In this document: positions 44,187-56,464 of the stretch, piece by piece
How positions within the stretch are numbered: position 1 is the first letter of the stretch
Layout of the letters: each line of letters starts with the position of its first letter
Assembly: GCF_000720185.1 (NCBI RefSeq)
Contig: NZ_JOIY01000004.1
Location: 272,778 to 336,777, forward strand
Direction: 5' to 3'
Length of the DNA stretch: 64,000 nucleotides
Origin: Streptomyces sp. NRRL S-340
GTDB taxonomy: Bacteria; Actinomycetota; Actinomycetes; Streptomycetales; Streptomycetaceae
Program-made: the position numbers and the translations under genes
Notes under the pieces: generated by a model
Told to the model about the DNA's origin: nothing
Database searches by the model: none
Seen by the model: only the letters and a program-made list of their open reading frames with translations

Positions 44187-45809
44187 TCAGCCGACCTTGA
44201 TCTCGTTGTAGACGGGCACGCTGAACGGATTGAGGGCCACGTGGTGCAGCCGCTCCGAGTAGCCGGCGCTGCCGTTCTGGTACCAGAGCGGGATGGCCGC
44301 CATGTTGTCGCGGACGACGCCCTCGGCCTGCTGGAAGAGCCGGATGGCCTGGGCCTTGCCGGTCTCGGCGTTGGCCCGGTCGACGAGGCGGTCGAACTGC
44401 TGGTTCGACCACGTGCCGTCGTTGGAGGAGGCGTCGGTGTAGTACAGCGGCTGGAGGAAGTTCTGGATGAGCGGGTAGTCCATCTGCCAGCCGGCCCGGA
44501 AGGGGCCCGGCATGCGGTGCCGGGAGATCTGGTTGCGGAAGTCGGCGAAGGTGCCGACCGGGTTGCCGACGCACGCGCGGTCGTTGCCGAGCGCGTTGTT
44601 GATGGAGTTGCACACCGCGTCCACCCACTCCTTGTGCGAGCCCGTGTCCGCGTTGTACGTGATGCGCACCTGGCCGCCGGGCAGCCCGCCGCCCTCCTCG
44701 ACCAGCCTCCTGGCCTCGGCGGGGTCGTACGCGCAGGCCCTGCCGCACAGCCCGGCCTGGAAGCCGCCGTCCTTGCCGAGCACCGGTGAGGTCCAGTCGG
44801 TGGCGGGGGTGCGGGTGCCGCGGAAGAGGGTCTTGGTGATCTGCGCCCGGTTGATGGCCATGGACAGACCGGTGCGGACCTTGCGGGCGCCGTCGGTGTT
44901 CCACGCCTTGTCGTAGAACGGGAAGGCGAGGGTCTGGATGATGCCGGCCGGGGTGTTGATGTAGCGGCCGTCCAGGTCCTTGGTGACGTTCTTGAGCTGG
45001 CTGGCGGGGATGTCGTCGACCAGGTCGAGGTTGCCGGCCAGGACGTCGGTGTACGCGGTGTTGTTGTCGGTGTAGACGAGCAGGGTCACGCCCTCGTTGA
45101 GCGCCTTGTCCGGGCCCGGGTAGGCGGCCCACTTCTTCAGGTACATCTGCGCGCCCTTGGTGTAGGACTCGATGGTGTACGGGCCGTTGCCGACGGGCTT
45201 GGCGAGCCAGGCCCTGTGGTCGGTGAAGAAGGTCCGGGGCAGCGGGGCGAAGGCGGCGTAGCCGAGGGTGTCGGGGAAGGTGGAGAACTTCTGGTTGAGC
45301 CGGACGGTGAAGGTCCGCGGTCCGGTGACCTTCAGCCCGCTCAGCGTGTCGGCGCTCTGCGTGCCGCTCTGCGGATGCACCTTGTCGTAGCCGTCGATGT
45401 AGCCGAAGAAGTACGCGTTCTTCTGGTTGTTCTTCAGGCTCGCGCCGTAGTTCCAGGCGTCGACGAAGGACTTCGCCGTGACGGGTTCGCCGTTGCTGAA
45501 CGTCCAGCCGGACCTGACGGTGACCGTGTAGTTCTGCGAGTCGGTGGTCTCGATCCGCTCGGCGAGCATGTTCTCGGCCTTGCCGGTGCGCGGGTTGTAC
45601 CGCTTCAGTCCGCGGAAGACCATGTCGAGGACCTTGCCGCCCTGCACCTCGTTGGTGTTGGCGGGCTCCAGCGGGTTCTGGGGGTCGCCCCAGGAGGAGC
45701 TGAGGACGCCGGCCCCGGCACCCGTCGTGCTGCCGCACCCCGCGGCCAGCGGCAGCGCGGCCGCCGCCAGCGCCGCACCGGCCCACCGCACGCGGGTGCC
45801 TGCACGCAT
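44187..45809 (-). CDS. Oligopeptide-binding lipoprotein (SBP family 5), operon 1
   Basis: A 540-residue solute-binding protein. The signal peptide ends in a lipobox at C25 (LPLAAGC), so it is tethered to the outer membrane face. The family 5 signature LKRYNPRTGKAENMLAERI and WTFSNGEPVTAKSFVDAWNY are present, as is the C-terminal PLWYQNG. Four cysteines around ACAYDPAEA may form disulfides. GAGGAGG precedes ATG 45809. The peptide bound is unknown. It shares exact length and architecture with the operon 2 protein, so the operons arose by duplication. Confidence 0.92.
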   Translation of the reverse strand: MRAGTRVRWAGAALAAAALPLAAGCGSTTGAGAGVLSSSWGDPQNPLEPANTNEVQGGKVLDMVFRGLKRYNPRTGKAENMLAERIETTDSQNYTVTVRSGWTFSNGEPVTAKSFVDAWNYGASLKNNQKNAYFFGYIDGYDKVHPQSGTQSADTLSGLKVTGPRTFTVRLNQKFSTFPDTLGYAAFAPLPRTFFTDHRAWLAKPVGNGPYTIESYTKGAQMYLKKWAAYPGPDKALNEGVTLLVYTDNNTAYTDVLAGNLDLVDDIPASQLKNVTKDLDGRYINTPAGIIQTLAFPFYDKAWNTDGARKVRTGLSMAINRAQITKTLFRGTRTPATDWTSPVLGKDGGFQAGLCGRACAYDPAEARRLVEEGGGLPGGQVRITYNADTGSHKEWVDAVCNSINNALGNDRACVGNPVGTFADFRNQISRHRMPGPFRAGWQMDYPLIQNFLQPLYYTDASSNDGTWSNQQFDRLVDRANAETGKAQAIRLFQQAEGVVRDNMAAIPLWYQNGSAGYSERLHHVALNPFSVPVYNEIKVG

Positions 45810-45952
45810 GGGCGCCTCCTCGGGTGCGGGACAGGGCACGGTCCGGCCGACGGCTTGACACCCATATCAGCACATAAGCCGCATATATCCCGTACGCCTC
45901 ACCGAGGACGGCCCGGCTCCAGCCGGATGCACGTCCGCCGCGGTCCGTGAAC

Positions 45953-45992
45953 GCCGATGCCCGGCACCCTGGTGGGGGTGCCGGGCATCGGC
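45953..45992 (-). terminator. Hairpin terminator of operon 2
   Basis: A 16-bp perfect stem (45953-45968 with 45977-45992) 20 bp after the last stop of operon 2 and before the operon 1 binding-protein gene. It separates the two operons. Confidence 0.85.
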
Positions 45993-46011
45993 GGTGGTGC
46001 CGCGGTGGGGA

Positions 46012-46917
<906 letters not shown>

Positions 46918-46925
<8 letters not shown>

Positions 46926-47784
46926 GGATCGTCTCCTTCCAGAAGTGGCACGCCGAGGCGCGGCCCGGCAGCTCGCCGCCGTCGCGCTCGGTGACCGCCA
47001 GCAGCTCCGGGATCTCCGTACGGCAGATGTCCTGAGCCTTGGGGCAGCGCGGGTTGAAGGCGCAGCCGGTCGGTACGCGCAGCAGGTTGGGCGGCAGGCC
47101 CTTGATCGCGTACAGCTCCTGGCCCTTCTGGTCCAGGCGCGGGATCGAGTCCAGCAGACCCCGGGTGTACGGGTGCGCCGGGCGCTTGTACAGCTCGTGC
47201 ACGGGCGCCTGCTCCACGATGCGGCCCGCGTACATCACCGCGATCTTGTCCGCGACGTCGGCGACGACGCCGAGGTCGTGGGTGATCAGGATCAGGCCCA
47301 TGTTGTACTCGCGCTGCAGCTCCGCGAGCAGGTCCATCACCTGGGCCTGGACCGTCACGTCGAGGGCCGTGGTCGGCTCGTCGGCGATGATCAGGTCCGG
47401 CTCCAGCACCGGGTTCAGCGAGGAGAGCGCGTCCTGGAAGATCATCGCGATCCGGCGGCCGCGGATCTTGCGGCGCTCCTCGGCGGACATGGTCAGCATG
47501 TCCTGCCCGCGGAAGCGGATCTCGCCCTGGGGGATCTTCGCCGGCGGCATGTCCAGGATGCCCATGATCGCCTGCGCGGTCACGGACTTGCCGGAGCCGG
47601 ACTCGCCGAGCACGGCGAGCGTCTCACCGGCGCTCACGCTGTAGTTGACGCCGTTGACGGCCCGCACGACGCCCTCGCGGGTGTGGAACTCGACGTGCAG
47701 GTCGCGCACGTCGAGCAGTGGCCCGCCGTCCGCCCCGCCGTCGCGGGGCGACGGCACGGGGGTGACTTCTTCGATGGTGGTCAC
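46918..47784 (-). CDS. Oligopeptide ABC ATPase (DppD/OppD type) with in-frame deletion, operon 2
   Basis: A 288-residue frame from GTG 47784 (GGGAGG upstream). Walker A GESGSGKS and the Q-loop FQDALSSLNPVL are present, then the sequence jumps in frame to [16 protein letters not shown]. About 70 residues are missing, including the helical domain and the LSGGM signature, without which ATP cannot be hydrolysed productively. The C-terminal Cys motif (GCAFNPRCPKAQDIC) is intact. The break at 47403/47404 borders 99 bp identical to operon 1. It would be called a normal gene by software, but should be treated as defective or mis-assembled. Confidence 0.75.
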
Positions 47785-47795
47785 GTACGCCTCCC

Positions 47796-48743
47796 TCAGC
47801 GTGTCTTCGGGTCGAGGGCGTTGCGGACGGCCTCACCGAGCATGATGAACGCCAGCACCGTGATGCTGAGCATGATCGACGGATAGAGCATGATCCACTG
47901 GGCCACGCGGATCGAGTTGCCGCCGTCGGAGATGTCGTTGCCCCACGAGGCGCCGTTCAGGCCGAGGCCGAGGAACGACAGTGTGGCCTCGGCACCGATG
48001 TAGACACCGAGCGAGATGGTGGCGACGACGATCACCGGCGCCACCGCGTTGGGCAGCACGTGGCGGAAGAGGATGCGGTTGGTCCCGGCGCCGAGCGCCT
48101 TGGCGGCCTGCACGTAGTCCGTGGACTTGACGGTGATGACCGCACCGCGCATGACACGGGCCGTCTGCGTCCAGCCGAGGAAGGCCAGCGCCAGGATGAT
48201 GACCGGGATCGTCCGGTCGGTGAAGGCGTTCAGCAGGACCAGCGCGCCGAGCAGGAACGGGATGCCCATGAACATGTCGGTCACCCGGGACAGCACCGCG
48301 TCGACCCAGCCGCCGAAGTAACCGGCGACCATGCCGATCAGGCCGCCGAGCAGGGTCACCGCGAGGGTGGTCCCGCCGCCGACCAGCAGCGAGGCGCGGG
48401 CGCCGTAGATGGCGCGGACGTACACGCTGCGGCCCTGGGCGTCGTAGCCCAGCCAGTCGACCGAGAAGACCTTCCCGTACTGCGGGTGCGCCAGGTAGTG
48501 CCCGGCCAGGTCCTTGTTGTTCGGGTCGCCGCCGGTGAACAGGCCGGGCCAGGCGGCCATCAGCAGCAGGAGGAGGATGAGGAGCGCCGAGACGATGAAC
48601 ACCCAGTTGGTGCGCAGGTCCTGCCAGGCGTCGCCCCACAGGCTGCGGGTCTTCTCCGCCTTGGGCTGCGGCAGTTCGGCGCCCGCGGCGGCGGTCGCGG
48701 CGGCGCTGGGCGCTTCGTCAGCGGAAGTGGTCAGCTCAGGCAT
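47796..48743 (-). CDS. Oligopeptide ABC permease, DppC/OppC type, operon 2
   Basis: A 315-residue permease with six membrane segments. The opening SLWGDAWQDLRTNWVFI, the loop VDWLGYDAQGRSVYVRAIYGARASL and the EAA loop KALGAGTNRILFRHVLPN match the family and the operon 1 paralogue. It overlaps the upstream permease by 8 bp and ends 12 bp before the DppD gene. Intact. Confidence 0.9.
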   Translation of the reverse strand: MPELTTSADEAPSAAATAAAGAELPQPKAEKTRSLWGDAWQDLRTNWVFIVSALLILLLLLMAAWPGLFTGGDPNNKDLAGHYLAHPQYGKVFSVDWLGYDAQGRSVYVRAIYGARASLLVGGGTTLAVTLLGGLIGMVAGYFGGWVDAVLSRVTDMFMGIPFLLGALVLLNAFTDRTIPVIILALAFLGWTQTARVMRGAVITVKSTDYVQAAKALGAGTNRILFRHVLPNAVAPVIVVATISLGVYIGAEATLSFLGLGLNGASWGNDISDGGNSIRVAQWIMLYPSIMLSITVLAFIMLGEAVRNALDPKTR

Positions 48744-49668
48744 AACGGATCCTCGGGTCCAGGACCGCGTAGAGCAGGTCGACGATCAGGCTGCAGAAGA
48801 GGTACACGAGGACCAGGATGGTGACGAGGCCGACGAGTGTGGTGCCCTCTCGCCGCACGATCGAGTCGTAGATCGTGCCGCCCACGCCGTGGATGTTGAA
48901 GATGCCCTCCGTGACGATCGCGCCGCCCATCAGGGCACCGAGGTCGGTGCCGAGGAAGGTGACGACCGGGATGAGCGAGTTGCGCATCAGGTGCACACCG
49001 ATCACCCGGCGCTTGGGCAGGCCCTTGGCGATGGCCGTGCGCATGTAGTCGGCGCGCAGGTTCTCGGCGACCGAGGTCCGGCTGAGCCGGGCCACGTAGG
49101 CGAGCGACGCGCTGGCCAGCACGATGGCGGGCAGGATGAACTGGTTGAGGTCGGTGTCGTCGGTGACGGACGGCTCCAGCCAGCCCAGGTTGATCGCGAA
49201 GACCGTCTGCAGGATGTAGCCGAGCACGAAGACCGGCACCGAGATCAGCAGCAGCGTCACGAAGAGGATGACGGTGTCGGCGGCCTTGCCCGCGCGCATG
49301 CCGGCGATGACGCCGAGCACGATGCCGACGACGGCCTCGATGGCGAAGGCGAGACCGGCGAGCCGCAGCGTCACCGGGAAGGCCTCACCGAGGATGTCGG
49401 TGACCGGGCGGCCACTGGCGATCTGGTCGCCGAAGTCGAAGTGCAGGATGATGCCCCGCATGTAGTCCCAGTACTGGACCAGGACCGGCTTGTCGAGGCC
49501 GTACTGGTGCCGCAGCGAGTTGATCACCTGCGGCGTGGTGGCCTTGTCCCCGAAGAGCCCGCGCACGGGGTCGCCGGGCAGAGCGTAGACCATCAGGAAG
49601 ATCAGCAGGGTTGTCCCGATGAAGACCGGGATCATCTGGAGCAGTCGTCGTGCGACATAGCGCCCCAT
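48736..49668 (-). CDS. Oligopeptide ABC permease, DppB/OppB type, operon 2
   Basis: A 310-residue permease, opening MGRYVARRLLQMIPVFIGTTL, with six membrane segments and the coupling loop TAIAKGLPKRRVIGVHLMRNSL. The first outer loop (RGLFGDKATTPQVINSLRHQYGLDKP) lacks the cysteines of the operon 1 copy. 165 bp with two hairpins separate it from its binding-protein gene, in contrast to 6 bp in operon 1. Intact. Confidence 0.9.
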   Translation of the reverse strand: MGRYVARRLLQMIPVFIGTTLLIFLMVYALPGDPVRGLFGDKATTPQVINSLRHQYGLDKPVLVQYWDYMRGIILHFDFGDQIASGRPVTDILGEAFPVTLRLAGLAFAIEAVVGIVLGVIAGMRAGKAADTVILFVTLLLISVPVFVLGYILQTVFAINLGWLEPSVTDDTDLNQFILPAIVLASASLAYVARLSRTSVAENLRADYMRTAIAKGLPKRRVIGVHLMRNSLIPVVTFLGTDLGALMGGAIVTEGIFNIHGVGGTIYDSIVRREGTTLVGLVTILVLVYLFCSLIVDLLYAVLDPRIRYA

Positions 49669-49695
49669 GGTGCCTCCATGTCAGTCACAGCGGCA

Positions 49696-49759
49696 GGCCC
49701 TTTTCGCCCCGTACGAGCGGCTTCCCGAAGAATTCCGTACGTACGAGGCGAAAAGGGCC
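49696..49759 (-). terminator. Intercistronic hairpin 1 of operon 2
   Basis: Arms GGCCCTTTTCGCC (49696-49708) and GGCGAAAAGGGCC (49747-49759) pair perfectly; GTACG/CGTAC can extend the structure inside the loop. It lies between the binding-protein gene and the permease genes. Confidence 0.75.
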
Positions 49760-49783
49760 CCCCGGCCGTTCGTCGGCCGCTTC

Positions 49784-49812
49784 CGTGCCGCACCCCTGAA
49801 GGGTGCGGCACG
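49784..49812 (-). terminator. Intercistronic hairpin 2 of operon 2
   Basis: Perfect 12-bp stem CGTGCCGCACCC with GGGTGCGGCACG and a CTGAA loop, 20 bp after the binding-protein stop codon. Together with the neighbouring hairpin it should stabilise the binding-protein mRNA and attenuate the permease genes. Confidence 0.8.
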
Positions 49813-49833
49813 GCACGCGCTGTTCGTCAGCGG

Positions 49834-51456
49834 TTACTTCTTGACCTGAACGCCGGTCAGGATCGGGTCACCGTCCTGGGCGTACTTGACGCCCGAGACC
49901 TTCTCCGAGTAGCCCGCGTTGACCTTGTAGTACCAGAGCGGGATGCTCGGCATGTAGTTCGGCAGTTCCTTCTCGACCTGCTGGTAGAGCTTCTCCGACT
50001 CGTCCAGCGTCTTGGCCGCGTCCGCCTTGGCGATGAGGTCGTCGACCTCCTTGCTCTTGAACCCACCCTGGTTGCCGTCGGCCTGGGAGCCGAACAGGTC
50101 GCGGATGAAGTTCGAGATGAAGGGGTAGTCGAGCACCCAGCCGGAGCGGTAGAGGGACTTGACCTGCTTGTTGTCACGGGCGTTGGTGTCGGCCTGGAAG
50201 TCGGCCTTCGAGTCGCCCGTGCACGCCACGCCGGTGGCCTTGGTGATGGAGCCGCAGACGGCCTCCACCCACTCCTTGTGACCGCCGTCCGCGTTGTACT
50301 GGATGGAGATCTTGTTGCCCGGGACGCCGCCACCCTGCTGGATGAGCTGCTTGGCCTTGGCCGGGTCGTACTTGGTGATGTCACCGGCGGCGTTCGGCTG
50401 GTAGCCCAGGACGCCCTTGGCGACCCAGCCGGTGGCCGGCTCACGGGTGCCCTGCAGGACGGTCTTGGTGATGGTGTCGCGGTCGATCGCCATCGACAGG
50501 CCCTGGAGGACCTTCGGGTTGACCTTCTTCCACTGCGGGGAGTAGAAGGCCACGGCGATGGTCTGGATGGCCGAGTACGACTCGTCCACGGCGCGGTCGC
50601 CGAGGTCCTGCTTGTAGACCGGCAGGTCACGCGGGGCGACCTGGCGCATCACGTCGAGGTTGCCGGACTTGAGGTCCTGGTACGCCGTCTCGAGCTTGGC
50701 GTAGTTCTTGAAGACCACACCGCCGTTCTTGGCGGCGTTCGGACCCTTGTAGTCGTCGTACTTGGCGACCTCGATCGACTGCTTGTGCTTCCAGCTGACG
50801 AACTTGTACGGGCCGTTGCCGACCGGGTGCTCGCCCGCCGCGGTCGGGTCCTTGTAGAAGGACTCCGGCAGCGGGTCGAAGACCTCGTAGCCGAGCTTGT
50901 AGACGAAGTACGGGATCGGCTTCGACAGGGTGATGGTGAAGGTGTTGTCGTCGACGACCTTCAGGCCGGACATCTTGTCCGACTTCGGCTTGCCGCTGGC
51001 CGGGGCGACGTCCTCGTAGCCCTGGATGTCGGCGAACCAGGCGCTGTTGGTCTGCTTGTTGGCCGGGTTGGCGGCCCAGTTCCACGCCTTGACGTAGGAC
51101 GTGGAGGTGACCGGGGTGCCGTCGTGGAACTTCCAGCCCGGCTTCAGCTTGACCGTGAAGGTCTTGTTGTCCTTGGTGTCGACCGACTGGGCGTTGACCA
51201 TGACGATCTTGCCGCTGGAGTCGTAGTCGACGAGCCCGGAGAAGAGCGACTTGATGACGATGCTGCCGTTGGACTCCATGGTGTTCGCCGGCTGCAGCGG
51301 GTGCTGCGGCTCGCCCACCTCGACGGAGAACTTTCCGTTGGGGTCGACCGCGGCCTTGCTGTCGCTGCCCTTGCCACCGCCGCCACCGCAGGCCGTCGCA
51401 CCCAGCGCCACAACCGCGGCTATCGCAACCCACTTGGCGCTCTTGGCACCACGCAT
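49834..51456 (-). CDS. Oligopeptide-binding lipoprotein (SBP family 5), operon 2
   Basis: A 540-residue lipoprotein, lipid-anchored at C23 (ALGATAC) followed by a Gly-rich linker. Family features are SLFSGLVDYDSSGKIV, WKFHDGTPVTSTSYVKAWNW and the C-terminal PLWYYKVNAGYSEK. The ATG at 51456 uses GAGGAGGAG upstream; an ATG at 51471 lies inside that ribosome site and is unlikely. It resembles the BldKB class by family and by position near typA, but I do not claim it is BldKB: the gene order here has the binding protein first. Lower in Gly, higher in Lys than its paralogue. Confidence 0.92.
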   Translation of the reverse strand: MRGAKSAKWVAIAAVVALGATACGGGGGKGSDSKAAVDPNGKFSVEVGEPQHPLQPANTMESNGSIVIKSLFSGLVDYDSSGKIVMVNAQSVDTKDNKTFTVKLKPGWKFHDGTPVTSTSYVKAWNWAANPANKQTNSAWFADIQGYEDVAPASGKPKSDKMSGLKVVDDNTFTITLSKPIPYFVYKLGYEVFDPLPESFYKDPTAAGEHPVGNGPYKFVSWKHKQSIEVAKYDDYKGPNAAKNGGVVFKNYAKLETAYQDLKSGNLDVMRQVAPRDLPVYKQDLGDRAVDESYSAIQTIAVAFYSPQWKKVNPKVLQGLSMAIDRDTITKTVLQGTREPATGWVAKGVLGYQPNAAGDITKYDPAKAKQLIQQGGGVPGNKISIQYNADGGHKEWVEAVCGSITKATGVACTGDSKADFQADTNARDNKQVKSLYRSGWVLDYPFISNFIRDLFGSQADGNQGGFKSKEVDDLIAKADAAKTLDESEKLYQQVEKELPNYMPSIPLWYYKVNAGYSEKVSGVKYAQDGDPILTGVQVKK

Positions 51457-52064
51457 GGGGCTCCTCCTCATGAGTCCATTGGTTCACCGCATGGAGGGGC
51501 ACTTGACGCATCACCGTTACCGGTGCCTGAAATGCTCAGGTGCCCCCTGGCTCGTGAGTCGGCGCCGCCAGCAGCGCGTGACCCGTTGATCCGAGCTCTA
51601 CGCGCCTAACTATCTGCCATCCGAACCGTACCGAACCACACCTTCCAGGTCTCGGTTCGATCACACCTGCCGTGTACTTCTTCCAAAATCCGGACAAAGG
51701 GTTTGGTGAAAGATCCCTGCGAAACGGACTTGTTACACAACTATCGGGCGCGACTGTCCGAATAGCGGACAGGAGGGCCGGAAAAACCCGTTGCGCTGGA
51801 CGGCGGCGCGAGCATCTGGAGGGCGGTCCGGGACCGGTGCGCGGAACAGACCGGCACGAGGACCCGACAAGCCGTAGATTCCGGTCACTCTAACAATGGC
51901 GCGAACCGTACAGGTGTCACCGAGCGTGCTGATACGCGGTTGTAGGGAAAACCCTGTACGGACCTGACACCGCGGCGCCCGGGGAACGCGCGGGCCCGCC
52001 CGGCATGCTGCCGGGCGGGCCCTGGTGCGCTGTGCGTCCGCGGCCGTCAGGGGCCCGGCCGGAC
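51457..52064. other. Intergenic region: typA terminator and operon 2 promoter zone
   Basis: 608 bp between typA and the operon 2 binding-protein gene, both on the minus strand. The typA terminator is at 51992-52022. The 51600-51900 stretch is the least GC-rich in the neighbourhood and carries the operon promoter; the minus strand has a directly repeated GGTTCGGTACGGTTCGG near 51620-51640, possibly an operator. No gene seen. Confidence 0.5.
51992..52022 (-). terminator. typA terminator
   Basis: A perfect 14-bp stem (GGGCCCGCCCGGCA with TGCCGGGCGGGCCC) and a 3-nt loop, 43 bp after the typA stop. Confidence 0.9.
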
Positions 52065-53972
<1,908 letters not shown>

Positions 53973-54205
53973 ATTGAGGCGTACTCCCGGAGTGTGCGGA
54001 CGGCTGCGCGTACGTCCTCGGTACGCGCGCCCTGCCGGGCTGAACACGCCACGGCCTCACCCCATGGTACGGGTGCGCCGCCGCGGGGGCCTGCGGGGCC
54101 GTCCGGCCCCGGCCACGGACCCGGCTGCGGCCCTGGTCCCGGCCCCGCCGGGGCCCGGCCGCCGCCCGCGTTCCGGCCCGTTCGGGCTCCGGTGGCGGCG
54201 CCGGG

Positions 54206-56464
54206 CTACGACGACGCGCTCGCCGTGGCCCCGGCGGCGCCCTTGCGCAGGAATCCCATGTCCTCGTAGACCGGCGTCTGGAATCCGAAGGCGCCCACGT
54301 TGGCCAGGGTGTCGCGGACCGCGACGAGCTGCGGCCGCTGGTAGAGGGGGATGGACCCGGCGCTCGCCCAGATCCGCGCGTCCGCCTTGCGGACCAGGTC
54401 GCGCTGCTCGCCCTCGTCCAGGGTGGCGACGGCCTCGGCGAAGAGCTGGTCGACCTGGTCGGTGCCGACGCGGGTGTAGTTCTGCTGGACGTTCAGCGAG
54501 CCGTCGGCGGCCGGGACGGGCTTGGCGTAGACCGGGCGGGCGTCGGTGGCCGGGTAGGCGGTGGCCGGCCAGGAGTACAGGGCGAGGTCGTACTGGCCGG
54601 CGGCGATGTGGTCGCGGAAGTAGCTGTCGTCGGGGACCTTGGTGACGTCGGTGGCGATGCCGACCTTCTCCAGCATGGCCGTGATCCGGTCGGCGACCTT
54701 GCGCAGCGTCTCGGAGCCGGGCCCGGAGGGCAGCACGAAGCGGAGGGTGAGCGGCTTGCCGTCCTTGGCCAGCGGCCCGGCGACGGCACCGGCCGGCGCG
54801 GCGGTGCCCCGGGGGGCGTACGCGCCCGGCGCACCGCCCTGGGTCAGCTGTTCGCGGGCGTAGTGCCTGCCGTCCTGGGCGAGCTGCCGGGAACCGCCGC
54901 CGTCCCCGGCGTGGTCCTTGGCGCTCTCCTGGTCGCTGCCGCCGTCGGACCCCCGGTGACCACCGTCCGCGTGGCCCTTGCCGTCCCCGTTGGCCTCGAT
55001 GTCGTCGTTCACGCCGACGATGTAGGTGCCGTCGCCGTCGCCCGCGCCGTCCGGCGACCCGCTCGCGCCCCTGTGGCCCTCGGCGCCGGCCGCCTTGTCG
55101 CCCTTCTTGCGCTCCTTGCCCTGGCCCGGCACCCAGCCGGCGTCGGCGAGCAGTGCCTTGGCCTGGGCGGTGTCCTGGCCGCCGAGCGCGTCGCTGTTGT
55201 CGGCGTAGTCGGCCTGGCCGGACAGGGCGAGGTGGCTGCCGACGGGGGTCGCGGGCAGGCCGAGCGGCTTGAGCACGATCTCGGCGAGTTCCTTGCGGTC
55301 CAGGGCGTGCGCCACCGCGTGCCGGACGCGTTCGTCGGCGAGCGGGCCGCCCGCTCCGTTCAGGGCGAGCTGGGTGAAGGCCGGCTCCAGCGACTTGCGC
55401 ACCCGCACGCCGCGCAGCGCCTCCTGCTGTTTCAGGTAGGTGGTGAGCGTGCCGCGGCCCTTCTCCAGGGCGCGGCGCTCGCGGCCGGCGGCCTTCTCGT
55501 CGGAACCGTGCACGAGCGCCCAGGAGCGCAGGGCCTTGGCCGCGGTGCGCCCGCCGCCCCCGAGGAAGGGGGAGCTGCCGTGGGCGCCGTCGGCGAGGGT
55601 GATCCGGTCGGCGTCGGCGGGGTCGATGTCGGCCACGTCCACGGTGCCGTCGGCGAGCGCCGCGGCCCGCTTGTCGCGCGCCACCGCGTGCAGCACGATC
55701 TCGTTCAGCTTGGCCGGGTGGCCCCACCAGCGCGGATTGCGGGCGAGGACGACGTCCTTCTCCTTGGTGTCGATCTTCCGCACGGTGAACGGGCCGGCGC
55801 TGACCTTGAGCTTCTTGCGCGCGCCGTCGTTGAAGTCGTTCGCGGTGCCGGTGACGTCCTTGGGGTAGAGCGGCGAGAACAGCGACTTCCAGTCCCCGTA
55901 GGGGCGGGCGAAGGTGACGCGGACCTCCAGGTCGTTGGCGCCGCGCTCGACCTTCTCGATGCGGTCGTAGCCGGCGTTGCGCGCGGTCCAGTACGCGGAG
56001 TCCTTGCCGGACAGGGCGCGCCACTGGGCGGCGAAGTCGGCGGCGCCGATCTGGCGGCCGTCGCTCCAGACGGCCTGCTGGCTGAGCCGGTAGACGACGA
56101 CCTGCTTGGGCTCGGTCTCCACCACCCGGGCGGAGTCGAGGTAGTCGGCGTCGCGCTGCGGGCGGCCGGCGGCGTCGATGCGGAACATGGCGGGCAGGAC
56201 GGCCTGGGCGATCCGGGTGGTGCCCGCGTCCGCGTCCGCCTGGAAGGTGTTCAGCGTCTCCGGCATCGCATCCACGGCCCAGCGCAGGGTGCCTCCGTCG
56301 GCGACCTGGGCGCGGGCCGCGGGGGCGATGTCCTGCGCGGCCAGGGGCTTGCTGCCCTCGTCGTCGGAGCCGCAGCCGGCCAGCAGGGGCACCGTGAGGG
56401 CGCCTGCGGCCAGGAAGGCGGCCGAGCGCATGACCGCGCGGGGCCCGACACCGTCGTACGACAT
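54206..56464 (-). CDS. LpqW-like lipoprotein of the SBP family 5 fold
   Basis: A 752-residue lipoprotein anchored at C31 (LLAGC). Most of it follows the oligopeptide-binding fold (VWSDGRQIGAADFAAQWRAL, IYQRPQ-like C-terminus SIPLYQRPQLVAVRD). No ABC permease or ATPase genes are adjacent; instead it follows typA, exactly where M. tuberculosis has lpqW, whose product shares this fold but acts in lipoarabinomannan/PIM control, not import. An inserted Gly/Asp/His-rich stretch near residues 450-560 is absent from typical members. GGAGGT precedes ATG 56464. Confidence 0.85.
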   Translation of the reverse strand: MSYDGVGPRAVMRSAAFLAAGALTVPLLAGCGSDDEGSKPLAAQDIAPAARAQVADGGTLRWAVDAMPETLNTFQADADAGTTRIAQAVLPAMFRIDAAGRPQRDADYLDSARVVETEPKQVVVYRLSQQAVWSDGRQIGAADFAAQWRALSGKDSAYWTARNAGYDRIEKVERGANDLEVRVTFARPYGDWKSLFSPLYPKDVTGTANDFNDGARKKLKVSAGPFTVRKIDTKEKDVVLARNPRWWGHPAKLNEIVLHAVARDKRAAALADGTVDVADIDPADADRITLADGAHGSSPFLGGGGRTAAKALRSWALVHGSDEKAAGRERRALEKGRGTLTTYLKQQEALRGVRVRKSLEPAFTQLALNGAGGPLADERVRHAVAHALDRKELAEIVLKPLGLPATPVGSHLALSGQADYADNSDALGGQDTAQAKALLADAGWVPGQGKERKKGDKAAGAEGHRGASGSPDGAGDGDGTYIVGVNDDIEANGDGKGHADGGHRGSDGGSDQESAKDHAGDGGGSRQLAQDGRHYAREQLTQGGAPGAYAPRGTAAPAGAVAGPLAKDGKPLTLRFVLPSGPGSETLRKVADRITAMLEKVGIATDVTKVPDDSYFRDHIAAGQYDLALYSWPATAYPATDARPVYAKPVPAADGSLNVQQNYTRVGTDQVDQLFAEAVATLDEGEQRDLVRKADARIWASAGSIPLYQRPQLVAVRDTLANVGAFGFQTPVYEDMGFLRKGAAGATASASS

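Noticed and set aside
48514..51609. A 1031-codon open frame on the plus strand
   Set aside because: Antisense to the operon 2 permease and binding-protein genes, which have clear family motifs.
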